From NCBI GenBank assembly GCA_963677395.2, contig OY781965.2, positions 1,302,001-1,366,000 on the forward strand: a DNA stretch of 64,000 bases, written 5' to 3'. The first letter of the stretch is position 1; every line of letters starts with the position of its first letter. Of the stretch, positions 27,178 through 35,290 are shown one piece after another. This DNA is from G963667975 sp963677395 (GTDB lineage Bacteria; Bacteroidota; Bacteroidia; Bacteroidales; G963667975). A model generated the notes under the pieces. The model was not told the origin of the DNA, searched no databases, and saw only the letters and a list, made by a program, of their open reading frames with translations. Both the position numbers and the translations under genes were made by a program.

Positions 27178-27235
27178 AAGCACATTTGCAATTCGCACTA
27201 ACCCCACCCGCAGACCAAAAATTGCAAAAGAGCTT
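27178..27235. repeat. Palindrome C with conserved GCACATTTGC / GCAAAAGAGC arms
   Basis: Arms AAGCACATTTGCAATT (27178-27193) and AATTGCAAAAGAGCTT (27220-27235) pair except for the same two A-A mismatches seen in palindromes A and B. It lies directly after the 21-base periodic tract and inside the region without a confident gene, 26942-27606. Confidence 0.68.
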
Positions 27236-27316
27236 GCCCTTCTTGCCTCCCGCTTGGATACATTCTACCACCTTGAAACGTTTGATAATAAGATAATTAA
27301 AAAATAAAACCCAGCT

Positions 27317-27425
27317 GCTAATAAATAGGAATATGAGCGGTGCGCAGCACCCAGCGATTATTCCAGGTTGAACTAAATATTTTCAATTTCAGTACAATCA
27401 TTCCTATTGCTATGCACTTAGTGCC
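27317..27425. repeat. Repeat R1 (GCTAATAAATAGGA ... GCTATGCACTTA)
   Basis: Shares GCTAATAAATAGGA, GGTGCGCA..ACCCAGCGAT, TTGAACTA and GCTATGCACTTA, in order, with R2 at 29503-29595. Arms ATAGGAAT and ATTCCTAT pair internally, and GGTGC-gca-GCACC forms a small perfect hairpin. R1 and R2 bracket the IS91 remnant and the Fic gene in direct orientation, so they may mark the ends of a moved segment. The family is not recognised. Confidence 0.55.
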
Positions 27426-27606
27426 AGTTTTTGATGATTTATTGTAAGAAAATCAGGATAAGCGTTTTTAAACGCATTGCCGTTTTTTGAGTTTTTTTAA
27501 TCCATTCGGATCGATAAAATAGTATTTATTAGCGGCGCTTTTAAGATTCGTTTGTTTAAGGTCATAGCGATCCCCTTACACGAAAAGTGCTAATAGGTAT
27601 TGTTGA

Positions 27607-28365
27607 TCAAAGTTGTGTTTGTATTTTTTTCAAAAGGAATCTATCCGGCGACCGTATCGGTGGCAATTCCTTGATAGTAATCATTTTTCCTGTTTTACAC
27701 ACCGGGCAAATGCAAGGGTTTACGCCTGTTAGTCTTGCGAAGCGTTCGGCTTGGGTTTCGGGCTGTTTTTGCTGTATTACAATTGTATCGATATCTGGTT
27801 TTTCTTCGGGAACAAACTGGATTTCGAGGTTTCGCTTTAGTGTGTGGTTGTAAATACCGAACCTTCGGATTTTAACAAACCGTTTTGGAAGAATGTGCAT
27901 GGTAAAGCGTCTCAGGAACTCTACGCCATCCATGGTGACGGGCTTTTTAACAGCCCTGTCGCGATAATTTTTGGCGATGAACGTAACTTTCCCATCGGCA
28001 ATGTTCAGTATGCGTTGGTTTGTAATAGCCACGCGGTGGGTGTATTGCCCCAGGTATTTTACCACGTGGTCTGCATTGGCCATCGAAGGTTCGCAGTGTA
28101 CTACCCATTTGGTTTTATAAGCCTGTTGCACCACCTCATTGAACAATGTCAGCTCGTTTTGCTTTCTCAAAGCACGCTTGAGGCAGTCAAGGAACTTTGC
28201 TTTAAAGGCACAGCTCAGTTGGTGAACCGGATAGAGGAATTGCCCCGAATGGCCAATGTTCTTCCACCGTCCATCGAGGGTATGTCTCGCATCAAAGTTC
28301 ATCAAGTTTGATAAGGCGAAGCTACGAATCCGGCACGTTTCATACCGCAAAACGTTATAGCTCAT
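27607..28365 (-). pseudogene. IS91-family transposase, N-terminally truncated
   Basis: 252 residues remain. KYLGQYTHRVAITNQRIL, EFLRRFTMHILPKRFVKIRRFG and the C-terminal zinc-like CPVCKTGKM motif are typical of IS91/ISCR HUH-type transposases. The start region has only a degenerate match (RHTLDGRWKNIGHSGQFLYP) to the catalytic N-terminal half, and the zinc-finger and HUH motifs are missing. It is therefore a dead remnant. IS91-type elements can mobilise adjacent DNA by one-ended transposition, and the Fic gene is the adjacent cargo. It is one of few minus-strand genes in the accessory region. Confidence 0.75.
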
Positions 28366-28377
28366 TTTGAAAGAAAA

Positions 28378-28431
28378 TACGGCTTAATATTACGACTATT
28401 TGAGCCATAATGATTATGTTTGTGAGCCGTA
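28378..28431. promoter_or_regulatory. Inverted repeat before the Fic gene (possible operator)
   Basis: TACGGCT (28378-28384) and AGCCGTA (28425-28431) form a perfect 7-bp inverted repeat with a 40-base spacer, ending 12 bases before the Fic start. The Fic protein has its own N-terminal winged helix, so autoregulation is conceivable. Weak evidence. Confidence 0.3.
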
Positions 28432-28443
28432 AATTAAAACTCT

Positions 28444-29484
28444 ATGATTGATAAAAGAGAATTAGAAATAATTGAGTTCATAAAGAAGAACCAAGAAGTT
28501 TCTTCAAGTGATATATTTGAAAGTCTTTCGACATCGATTAGTTATGCTACTGTAAAAAGAATACTTTCCAAGCTAATCGATGAAAATCTCTTAACAAAAA
28601 AGGGACAAGGAAAATCAACCAAATATTTGATTTCACCAACCTATGAAATTCTTTATCCTGTTGACATTGAAAAATATTATGAGAAGGAAATTGATGAAAG
28701 AGATATTAAGGAAAGTTTTAATTTACAACTCATATCTAAAACACTTAAAGAGTGTAGCATATTTACAACCAATGAATTAGAACAATTAAATTTACTTCAA
28801 AAGAAATTCGAAAAGAATATTTCACAACTATCAGAAATAGAATACAAAAAGGAATTAGAGAGATTGGCAATTGATTTAAGTTGGAAGTCGTCACAGATTG
28901 AAGGGAATACTTATTCTCTATTGGAAACAGAAAGGTTACTTAAAGAAAAGGAAACCGCATCAGGGAAAACAAAAGAAGAAGCAATTATGCTTTTAAATCA
29001 CAAGGAAGCCATTGACTTTATAATTAAAAACCCTGATTACCTGATTCCATTATCCGTTCCGAAAATTGAAGACATACATAGCTTACTGACAAAAGAACTC
29101 GGGGTTGACAAGAACATAAGAAAAAGAAGAGTGGGTATTTCAGGGACAAATTATCGTCCTCTGGATAATGAGTTTCAAATTTCAGAAGCCCTGTCTAATA
29201 TGTGTGAGTTGGTGAATAGCAAAGAAAATATCTTCGAAAAAGCATTGCTTTTATTGGTGCTAATTTCATATATCCAACCTTTTGTGGATGGAAATAAAAG
29301 AACGGCAAGAATTGTAAGTAATGCTATTTTAATGAATCATAAGTATTGCCCTATTTCATTTAGAACAGTTGACTCTGTTGAATATAAGAAAGCAATGCTT
29401 TTATTTTATGAACAGAATAACATATCTGGTTTTAAAGAAATATTTATTGACCAATTTAAATTTGCTGTAAATACTTACTTTTAA
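28444..29484 (+). CDS. Fic-domain protein with winged helix; catalytic His replaced by Gln
   Basis: 346 residues. Residues about 1-70 form a winged helix-turn-helix (SSSDIFESL, ATVKRILSKLIDENLL). An inhibitory-type motif SSQIEGN (Glu153) fits the class II intramolecular S-x-x-x-E-(G/N) helix. The Fic motif reads IQPFVDGNKRTAR: Gln278 stands where active AMPylators have His (HPFx(D/E)GN(G/K)R). Fic enzymes transfer AMP or phosphate-type groups to proteins. Loss of the His predicts weak or no AMPylation, or a changed chemistry, while the phosphate-binding DGNKR loop is kept. It is flanked by repeats R1/R2 and may be a regulator or a decayed toxin. Confidence 0.82.
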   Translation: MIDKRELEIIEFIKKNQEVSSSDIFESLSTSISYATVKRILSKLIDENLLTKKGQGKSTKYLISPTYEILYPVDIEKYYEKEIDERDIKESFNLQLISKTLKECSIFTTNELEQLNLLQKKFEKNISQLSEIEYKKELERLAIDLSWKSSQIEGNTYSLLETERLLKEKETASGKTKEEAIMLLNHKEAIDFIIKNPDYLIPLSVPKIEDIHSLLTKELGVDKNIRKRRVGISGTNYRPLDNEFQISEALSNMCELVNSKENIFEKALLLLVLISYIQPFVDGNKRTARIVSNAILMNHKYCPISFRTVDSVEYKKAMLLFYEQNNISGFKEIFIDQFKFAVNTYF

Positions 29485-29502
29485 CGATACAATAAAAAAC
29501 GA

Positions 29503-29595
29503 GCTAATAAATAGGACTCTGAGAGGTGCGCAAGACCCAGCGATGAGTCGGTGTTGAACTACACCCGCCGGGATCAGGGCTATGCACTTATTGGC
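29503..29595. repeat. Repeat R2, direct partner of R1
   Basis: Begins GCTAATAAATAGGA 18 bases after the Fic stop and ends GCTATGCACTTATTGGCC. It shares four ordered blocks with R1 at 27317-27425. The middle differs, so the two are related but not recent duplicates. Confidence 0.55.
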
Positions 29596-29730
29596 CGATT
29601 TATGGTTTTTGAAGATAAAAAGAGGAATAAAGTTCATTGACGTATTGCAGGTTTTTGTGCTTTTATGTGTTAATGATACACGTCTTATTGTGATGAACAA
29701 CCTGTTTTTAGTCATGTCTCGTCCTGAAAA

Positions 29731-30060
29731 ATGTCTACACAAACCGATGTAGATATGTATAAAAATAAACAAGTAACTCGACGTTACAGCGAAGCATTCA
29801 AGCTTAAAAATTTACTCGAACTTAGTAGCGGAAAGTATTCCAAAAGAGAATTGGGACGTATTTATGGATTATGCCATAATACAATCAACGAATGGATCAA
29901 AAAGTATGACTGAAAAGACCTAATGAACACGAGGATTATGGTAGAAAATAAAGATAAAATCTCACGGCTCAAAGAGTTGAAAAAAGAGATAGAATAACTC
30001 AAAAAACTGTTGATAAAGAAAGATTTGGACAAGATATATATGAAATTATAGAGAAAAAAC
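29731..30060 (+). pseudogene. IS3-type OrfA remnant with helix-turn-helix
   Basis: The first 60 residues (VTRRYSEAFKLKNLLELSSGKYSKRELGRIYG, then NTINEWIKKYD) match the helix-turn-helix of IS3-family OrfA proteins. After a frame change, MVENKDKISRLKELKKEIE and LKKLLIKKDLDKIY continue the usual leucine-zipper region, interrupted by a stop. The OrfB integrase is absent. It is thus a short, dead insertion-sequence remnant. Its 3' end abuts the start of the gene at 30061. Confidence 0.7.
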
Positions 30061-30510
30061 ATGGAAAATAATTATATTATTATTGGAATTATAATTTCAT
30101 TAGGAATAAGCCTTTTCATATTATACACACGAAAAGAGAAGTGGATTTCAATGAAATTTAAGGTGATATTTCTTATTGCAATGACAGTAACTAGTATTAT
30201 TGGATTCTTTTCTTCTAATGATAATGCAATAAGATCTTTTTTCTATTCAATGATTATTCCACCAATCTCTTTTTCTCTTGACAGAATTTTTAAATTACTG
30301 AGCTTGAAATTGTATAACAGAGATTTTTATTTGTATTTGAGAGGTTCAAAAGACATGAACGATACTTTTTCAGGTCATGGAATGAATAAACATATAAGAT
30401 GGACGGACATTATTTTCTCTTTTGGTATTTTGATTACAATATTAATACTGACAGTTCTGGGTGCGGTTTTGTTTGGAAAAGACAATTTATTTGAAAAATT
30501 AATGAACTAG
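30061..30510 (+). CDS. Hypothetical membrane protein
   Basis: 149 residues with about four hydrophobic segments: 4-22 (YIIIGIIISLGISLFIL), 33-51, 60-80 and 115-138 (IIFSFGILITILILTVLGAVLFG). A short soluble loop holds LYLRGSKDMNDTFSGHGMNKH. No family recognised. It directly follows an IS3 remnant and precedes an IS1182 derivative that sits on a cassette-type CCGTTAGCG box, so it is likely another cassette gene. Single membrane-protein cassettes are often immunity or exclusion proteins, but nothing specific shows that here. Confidence 0.6.
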   Translation: MENNYIIIGIIISLGISLFILYTRKEKWISMKFKVIFLIAMTVTSIIGFFSSNDNAIRSFFYSMIIPPISFSLDRIFKLLSLKLYNRDFYLYLRGSKDMNDTFSGHGMNKHIRWTDIIFSFGILITILILTVLGAVLFGKDNLFEKLMN

Positions 30511-30531
30511 TGAAATATGCTTGCTGTACGT

Positions 30532-31038
30532 CAGACTGTCTAAAAACCGCCATTGTCTCATTTTATCAACATGCTGATTGTTAATAATTTATTATTTGCG
30601 TTTGATTTAATTATCTGATTTTCATTATATTTGCTATATAATGAAACCAGTATTTTTTTATGAAGTTTATAAATGGCATAAACAGACATCAGGTAGAGAT
30701 TAACACTCGTTGTTTGGACGAAACCATCGAAAAGGATAATGAAGCCCGTACTATTGATCTTTTTGTAGATAGTATAAAGCCAGAGGAATTTGGTTTCGAC
30801 ATGGCATTTGTTGACAATGGTCGTCCGGCATACCATCCGGCAGATTTACTTAAACTATTCATTTATGGATATTTGAATAAAATACGTTCATCTCGTGATT
30901 TAGAAAAGAAAACAAAAGATCAAATATAACCAACCCAATTTTTTACCAAAAGTATTCCAGATATATTTTTGAAATTCCCTTAAAACGGCTTAAATTTGAG
31001 CAAAAAATTGCACTAAGCGGAGGTTTTTAGACAAACTG
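30532..31038 (+). mobile_element. Internally deleted IS1182-family element (MITE-like, 507 bases)
   Basis: Left end CAGACTGTCTAAAAACC and right end GGTTTTTAGACAAACTG form imperfect terminal inverted repeats. Inside is only the first 89 codons of an IS1182 transposase (30660-30929) and a short AT-rich tail. It has kept both ends while losing most of the gene, so it could move only if a full transposase is supplied. The right flank is CCGTTAGCG, a cassette box. A second left end lies at 43106. Confidence 0.75.
30660..30929 (+). pseudogene. IS1182 transposase N-terminal fragment
   Basis: 89 residues: TIDLFVDSIKPEEFGF and GRPAYHPADLLKLFIYGYLNKIRSSRDLEKK are the conserved IS1182 N-terminal (DUF772-like) region. 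The frame ends soon after LEKKTKDQI. The catalytic DDE domain is missing. Confidence 0.8.
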
Positions 31039-31048
31039 CCGTTAGCGT
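31039..31048. repeat. Right-box remnant of an attC-like site (CCGTTAGCGT)
   Basis: CCGTTAGCGT follows directly on the IS1182 derivative and matches the right boxes at 22709, 23514 and 35037. The rest of the palindrome is not recognisable left of the element. The S41 peptidase starts 33 bases later. Confidence 0.45.
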
Positions 31049-31080
31049 GCATTATAAAACCGAAAAACAATGATAGAACT

Positions 31081-32787
31081 ATGAAAAAAATAATTTTGTT
31101 TATTTTCATTATTTTTATAATTACATCTCTAACATATTGTCAATCATATCCAGCTGATAATGATAAAGAATTTGACAATGGTTCAAGTGTCACTTTCCCC
31201 GAAATGAATACTCAAGTTATTGAAAATTTAGAATTACTCGGAAAACTTTGGGGATTTCTGAAATATTATCATCCTGAAATCGGGAATGGAAAATACAATT
31301 GGGATTATGAATTATTTAGAATACTTCCATCCTATTTGAATTCTACAAGCATTGAACAACGAGACAAATTTCTGTTGGATTGGCTAAAAAAACTGGGAGA
31401 TATACCTGCTTGTAATTCTTGTAAAGAAACTCAGGAAAATGCTTATTTAAAGCCTGATTTTTCTTGGCTAAATGATGGTCAGATTAGTTCGAAATTTAAG
31501 AAAAACATAGAAAGAATTTATCAAAACCGTCACCAAGGTAAACACTATTTTATAAGTTATGATAAGTACGGTAATCCAACATTTTTACATGAAAATACGT
31601 ATTCAAATATGCCGTATCCTGACCAAGGGTTCCGATTGCTGGCGTTATATCGTTTTTGGAATTATATTCAGTACTTTTCTCCATACATAAACCTTACAGA
31701 TAAAAATTGGAATATCGTCCTAAAAGAATATATCCCTCAATTTTTAAATGCAAAAAACGAGTTGGAATACGAATTAGTTGCTCTTCGGTTAATTACAGAG
31801 ACAAACGACACTCACGCAGGTTCTATGCCGATAGGGAATAAAATTGCAGAAACACGAGGTAAATTATTTCCTCCTTTTAAAGTTCGTTTCGTAGAAAATC
31901 AATTAGTAGTTTATGAATTTTATAATCCCGAAAAACAAAGACTTTGCGAACTGAAAATTGGAGATATTATAACACATATCTCAGGAAAATCTGTTAAATC
32001 CATTATTGATAGTGTCGGACAATATTATCCCGCTTCAAATAACGCTTCAAAACTAAGAGATATTTCTTTTAACATATTACGTTCAGATGAGCAATTTTTG
32101 GAAATCCAATATATTACAGATAAGCAAACCAAAATTACGAACCTAAAGCTTTTTTCATCTGACAGTCTTAATTTGTTTAAAAAATATGATGAAAAATGCT
32201 TCAAAACCATTGATAAAAACATTGGATATATCACTTTAAGGTCAATAAAAAACGAAGATATTTCCATAATTAGATCGACTTTCAAAGACGCCAAAGGAAT
32301 TATTATTGATATTAGAGATGGAGCATCGGAGTATGTTCCATATTTGTTGGGTTCATTTTTTATCAATAAAGCTACTCCATTTGCGAAAGTTGCCATTGGA
32401 AATATTAATAATCTCGGCGAATTTCAATTTTCAGAAGTGCCAACAATTTCAGCGGACAAAGAGCCCTATAAAGGAAAATTAGTTGTTATTGTAAACGAAT
32501 ATACGCAAAGCATGGGAGAATTTACTGCAATGGCATTTCGAGCAGGGTTAAACACAACAATAATTGGAAGTACAACTGCAGGAACAGATGGAACAGCGCG
32601 TCAGATTATCTTGCCAGGGAATTTAAAAACGAGGATTACTGGTTATGGAGTTTTCTATCCTGACGGAAAACAAACCCAAAGAGTAGGTATTGTTCCTGAT
32701 ATAATTATATCTCCAACAATCGAAGGAATTAAAAATGGGAAAGATGAAGTTTTAGATATGGCAATCGAAATCATTAATAATGAATAA
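31081..32787 (+). CDS. Secreted S41-family peptidase
   Basis: 568 residues. N-terminal signal peptide about 1-21 (IILFIFIIFIITSLTYC); the Cys is not in a good lipobox. A helical N-terminal part is followed by a PDZ-like stretch (CELKIGDIITHISGKSV) and the tail-specific protease fold. The nucleophile is probably Ser477 in TQSMGEFTAMAF, followed by GSTTAGTDGTA and GYGVFYPDGKQTQRVGIVPD, a common S41 end. It probably acts in the periplasm. It lies next to a radical SAM gene, but an attC-like palindrome starts six bases after its stop, so it is likely a separate cassette and not certainly a maturation protease for those peptides. Confidence 0.8.
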   Translation: MKKIILFIFIIFIITSLTYCQSYPADNDKEFDNGSSVTFPEMNTQVIENLELLGKLWGFLKYYHPEIGNGKYNWDYELFRILPSYLNSTSIEQRDKFLLDWLKKLGDIPACNSCKETQENAYLKPDFSWLNDGQISSKFKKNIERIYQNRHQGKHYFISYDKYGNPTFLHENTYSNMPYPDQGFRLLALYRFWNYIQYFSPYINLTDKNWNIVLKEYIPQFLNAKNELEYELVALRLITETNDTHAGSMPIGNKIAETRGKLFPPFKVRFVENQLVVYEFYNPEKQRLCELKIGDIITHISGKSVKSIIDSVGQYYPASNNASKLRDISFNILRSDEQFLEIQYITDKQTKITNLKLFSSDSLNLFKKYDEKCFKTIDKNIGYITLRSIKNEDISIIRSTFKDAKGIIIDIRDGASEYVPYLLGSFFINKATPFAKVAIGNINNLGEFQFSEVPTISADKEPYKGKLVVIVNEYTQSMGEFTAMAFRAGLNTTIIGSTTAGTDGTARQIILPGNLKTRITGYGVFYPDGKQTQRVGIVPDIIISPTIEGIKNGKDEVLDMAIEIINNE

Positions 32788-32793
32788 CGACAC

Positions 32794-32922
32794 GCTAACA
32801 AAGGCTAAAATCAAGCGGGCAGATAGTACCAATTTGAAAGGTATTGCAACTAATAAACTTTATCACAGATGGACAGTGATGAGCTCCGAAATGCCCGCCA
32901 GCTTTTGGCCTCGGGCGTCAGC
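32794..32922. repeat. attC-like imperfect palindrome, between S41 and radical SAM genes
   Basis: Left box GCTAAC (32794-32799), right box CGTCAGC (32916-32922; CGTTAGC with one change). Arms AAGGCTAAAATCAAGCGGGCA (32801-32821) and TGCCCGCCAGCTTTTGGCCTC (32892-32912) pair at about 16 of 21 positions. The loop carries AATTTGAAAGG, also seen in the site at 23391. It overlaps the first codons of the longest frame of the radical SAM gene, so that frame's N-terminus is probably not protein-coding. Confidence 0.68.
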
Positions 32923-32947
32923 TGTAACTTATGGAAAAAGAAAAGTT

Positions 32948-34501
32948 ATGAATAGTGATACAAATAATTCTATTTTTTATCGGCCAGAATGGACATGCGG
33001 TCGCTTTAATAAAGAGAAACAAGTTGCTTTAATGTATAATCTTATTGAAGGCATGAGTTACCTTTTTGAAGATTATTCTGCTGAGGTTATTGGAAAAATA
33101 TTATCTGTCAATAAAAATGAACAAGTATTTATTGATAACATATCTTTACATACACTTATAGATAAAGATTCATTGCTGCCTTTTTTTTCAGAATTAGTGA
33201 ACTTAGGGTTGCTGACAATGACCCCTCCTACTAATCAATATATTAATGAATATCGAGGAAAGATAGGAAGGTTACGTAAAATAAATCCTCCGGTTCGACA
33301 AATAATTAAAGAAGATTTTTCCAAAGAACTTAGTGGAGCAGAAGAAGATTACTTTAACCGAGTTGGTGGACATGCAAATGTCATGTTTGAATTAACTTAT
33401 AACTGTAGCGAAAAATGCATTCATTGTTTCAATCCTGGTGCAACGCGAAATGACAATGAAGTAAATGAGCGTGGGAATATAGTTGAATTAGAATTTGATG
33501 ACTATAAGCGAATAATAGATGAATTATATGAAATAGGTCTGACTAAAGTCTGTTTATCAGGCGGAGACCCTTTTTCAAAACCAATTGCATGGGAAATAAT
33601 CGAATACCTATATCAGAAAGACATTGCAACAGAAATATTCACTAATGGGCAAAATTTAGTAAATAATGTTCAACGTTTAGCTAAATACTATCCAAGTGTA
33701 GTAGGAATATCTCTATATAGTGGTGTGCAAGAAGAACATGATTCTATTACACGAATCAAAGGTTCGTGGAAACGTTCAATTAGTGTAATAGAGCAATTAT
33801 CCGATTTAGGCGTTCCGATAAATCTAAAATGTTGTATAATGCCTCCTAATTTACAGAATTATCATTTAGTTGTAGATATTTCTAAACAATATGGAGCTGT
33901 ACCACAGTTTGCAATATCAATAATTAATTCAATGGACGGAGATATTTGCGCTAGTCGTTATCTCCGTCTTCCTGCAAATGTATTAGAATTAGTTCTTCGA
34001 GATAATAATATTCCATTATATGTGGGAAAAGAAAGAAAGAATTTTGGTGGACAAAAATTGACGAAAGCACCTATTTGTGAATCATATTGCATTACACCTG
34101 AAGGTAACGTTCAACTCTGTTGTGCTTATCCAAGTTCAATAGGAAATCTTAAAAATGAACCTTTTTCTTCTCTGTTAAAACATAGTAAAGAATTAGCATG
34201 GTGGCATAATATAACCTTGAATGATTATGAGAAATGCGGGAAATTTGATTATTGTGATTATTGCAAACCATGCCCAGGTGTAAACTTTGCAGAAACAGGA
34301 AGTCCATTAAAACCAGCAATAACCAATTGCAATATAGCAAAAATACGTTATGAATTATCCTTAAAATTAAAACAAGGTTATGACCCATTAAATGGGAAAT
34401 CAGTACAAAAATGCTTATCTCTTATTTCTATTCCATTATTGGATTTAAAAAGAGAATATGGAGAAAATTTTAGAAACAAAAGATTAACAGAAATTGGGTA
34501 A
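32948..34501 (+). CDS. Radical SAM / SPASM peptide-modifying enzyme
   Basis: 517 residues from the chosen start. The open frame extends to 32780, but that extension is the palindrome at 32794-32922; an AGAAAAG-type purine stretch precedes ATG 32948. Residues about 10-100 (FNKEKQVALMYNLIEGMSYLFE) look like a PqqD/RRE-type peptide-binding region. The radical SAM cluster Cys are 153, 157 and 160 (CSEKCIHC), with LSGGDPF following. The SPASM part has APICESYCITPEGNVQLCC and CDYCKPCPG. SPASM enzymes make thioether, C-C or similar links in ribosomal peptides. Two tiny paralogous ORFs right after it are likely substrates. The modification type is unknown. Confidence 0.82.
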   Translation: MNSDTNNSIFYRPEWTCGRFNKEKQVALMYNLIEGMSYLFEDYSAEVIGKILSVNKNEQVFIDNISLHTLIDKDSLLPFFSELVNLGLLTMTPPTNQYINEYRGKIGRLRKINPPVRQIIKEDFSKELSGAEEDYFNRVGGHANVMFELTYNCSEKCIHCFNPGATRNDNEVNERGNIVELEFDDYKRIIDELYEIGLTKVCLSGGDPFSKPIAWEIIEYLYQKDIATEIFTNGQNLVNNVQRLAKYYPSVVGISLYSGVQEEHDSITRIKGSWKRSISVIEQLSDLGVPINLKCCIMPPNLQNYHLVVDISKQYGAVPQFAISIINSMDGDICASRYLRLPANVLELVLRDNNIPLYVGKERKNFGGQKLTKAPICESYCITPEGNVQLCCAYPSSIGNLKNEPFSSLLKHSKELAWWHNITLNDYEKCGKFDYCDYCKPCPGVNFAETGSPLKPAITNCNIAKIRYELSLKLKQGYDPLNGKSVQKCLSLISIPLLDLKREYGENFRNKRLTEIG

Positions 34502-34547
34502 ATGTGATTCCCATTCTAAAATATCACTATCCTTTAATATTTAAGAT

Positions 34548-34637
34548 ATGAAAAAAGTGGAATTAAAGGTAATTAAAGTATCAAATGTGACAGCCAAGAT
34601 AACTGCATGTGCACCAGATAGGTGGTCAAGACAATAA
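34548..34637 (+). CDS. Candidate RiPP precursor peptide 1 (29 residues)
   Basis: Starts MKKVELKVIKVS, identical at 11 of 12 positions to the peptide at 34718, then diverges into a 17-residue tail NVTAKITACAPDRWSRQ with one Cys. A conserved leader with a variable, Cys-containing tail next to a SPASM radical SAM enzyme is the hallmark of a ribosomal peptide precursor pair. It starts 46 bases after the enzyme gene. No homologue recognised. Too short for routine gene callers. Confidence 0.65.
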   Translation: MKKVELKVIKVSNVTAKITACAPDRWSRQ

Positions 34638-34717
34638 TATTTGAAAATATTGCTACGATAGCAATGGATAAATGCAGTCTCCATAAAGTACTGTTAGAAT
34701 ATATTATTCTTACTCTA

Positions 34718-34801
34718 ATGAAAAAGGTAGAATTAAAAGTGGCAAAGGTTTCAACTAGTTTATACCCTGAAACCTGTGACAATACTTCATTGTTACATTA
34801 A
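34718..34801 (+). CDS. Candidate RiPP precursor peptide 2 (27 residues)
   Basis: Starts MKKVELKVAKVS, then a 15-residue tail TSLYPETCDNTSLLH with one Cys. The leader matches precursor 1 (34548-34637). An in-frame ATG lies 18 codons upstream (34664), but agreement with precursor 1 fixes the start here. A terminator follows, closing the unit of enzyme plus two peptides. Confidence 0.65.
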   Translation: MKKVELKVAKVSTSLYPETCDNTSLLH

Positions 34802-34838
34802 TTAAATTTATGAATATGTAATATTGCATATTCATATT

Positions 34839-34871
34839 AACACAAAGTGGCGTAAAAAGCCGCTTTGTGTT
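34839..34871 (+). terminator. Terminator of the radical SAM peptide unit
   Basis: AACACAAAGTGGC and GCCGCTTTGTGTT pair over 13 positions with one G-T, loop of seven bases, then TATATAATTT. A smaller hairpin GAATATG/CATATTC lies just before it (34812-34833). Confidence 0.75.
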
Positions 34872-34911
34872 ATATAATTTCAATTAAAAGACAATGTTTT
34901 CGTAGAACAAG

Positions 34912-35046
34912 TTACTGCTAACAATATATAAAAATAATAGCCGGTTCAGTAGTAAATTCAATGGTTGTATCCCGCTCCAACTTTCGTGCAACTTGACAGG
35001 GATGGAGCCCGCAATCGGCAACTTTGCATATACTTACCGTTACCGC
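34912..35046. repeat. attC-like site interrupted at its right box by IS110 copy 2
   Basis: Left box GCTAAC (34917-34922) and right box CCGTTACCG (35037-35045). The middle holds GGTTCAGTAG as in the site at 22582. Arms around CCCGCTCC (34971) and GGAGCCCGC (35003) pair less well than in the other sites. It follows the peptide unit's terminator by 41 bases. Confidence 0.5.
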
Positions 35047-35290
35047 CAATCCTACCTATACCAAAAGAGATTAACAAATCAAGCTAACGAAATCGTCAGG
35101 AACACGTACGAAAGAACAGCTCAATGCAAGGCCGATTTTAGAACTGTTACTCATGAGTACGAGCGCAATCCAGGTTGAGATGTATGCGATGACAAAAGTG
35201 GCGATCCCGAAACTTCGGGAACCCCGATCAGAATAATTCAACATGCCAAAAGCACATCTCCATTGAGTTAATTTTTAAACAATTAGGACG
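35047..35290 (+). ncRNA. Candidate bridge RNA region of IS110 copy 2
   Basis: The same non-coding left end as in copy 1, with a few base changes (for example GGCGATCCCG in place of GGCGGTCCCG next to the hairpin). The stem CCCGA/TCGGG is kept. Changes outside the stem could affect target choice, but the guide loops are not mapped. Confidence 0.42.

Noticed and set aside
27844..28311. 155-residue plus-strand frame
   Set aside because: It is antisense to the IS91 transposase remnant, which has clear family motifs on the minus strand.
31081..34501. S41 peptidase and radical SAM gene as one RiPP operon
   Set aside because: A palindrome with cassette boxes separates them and explains the apparent overlap, so joint function is not assumed.
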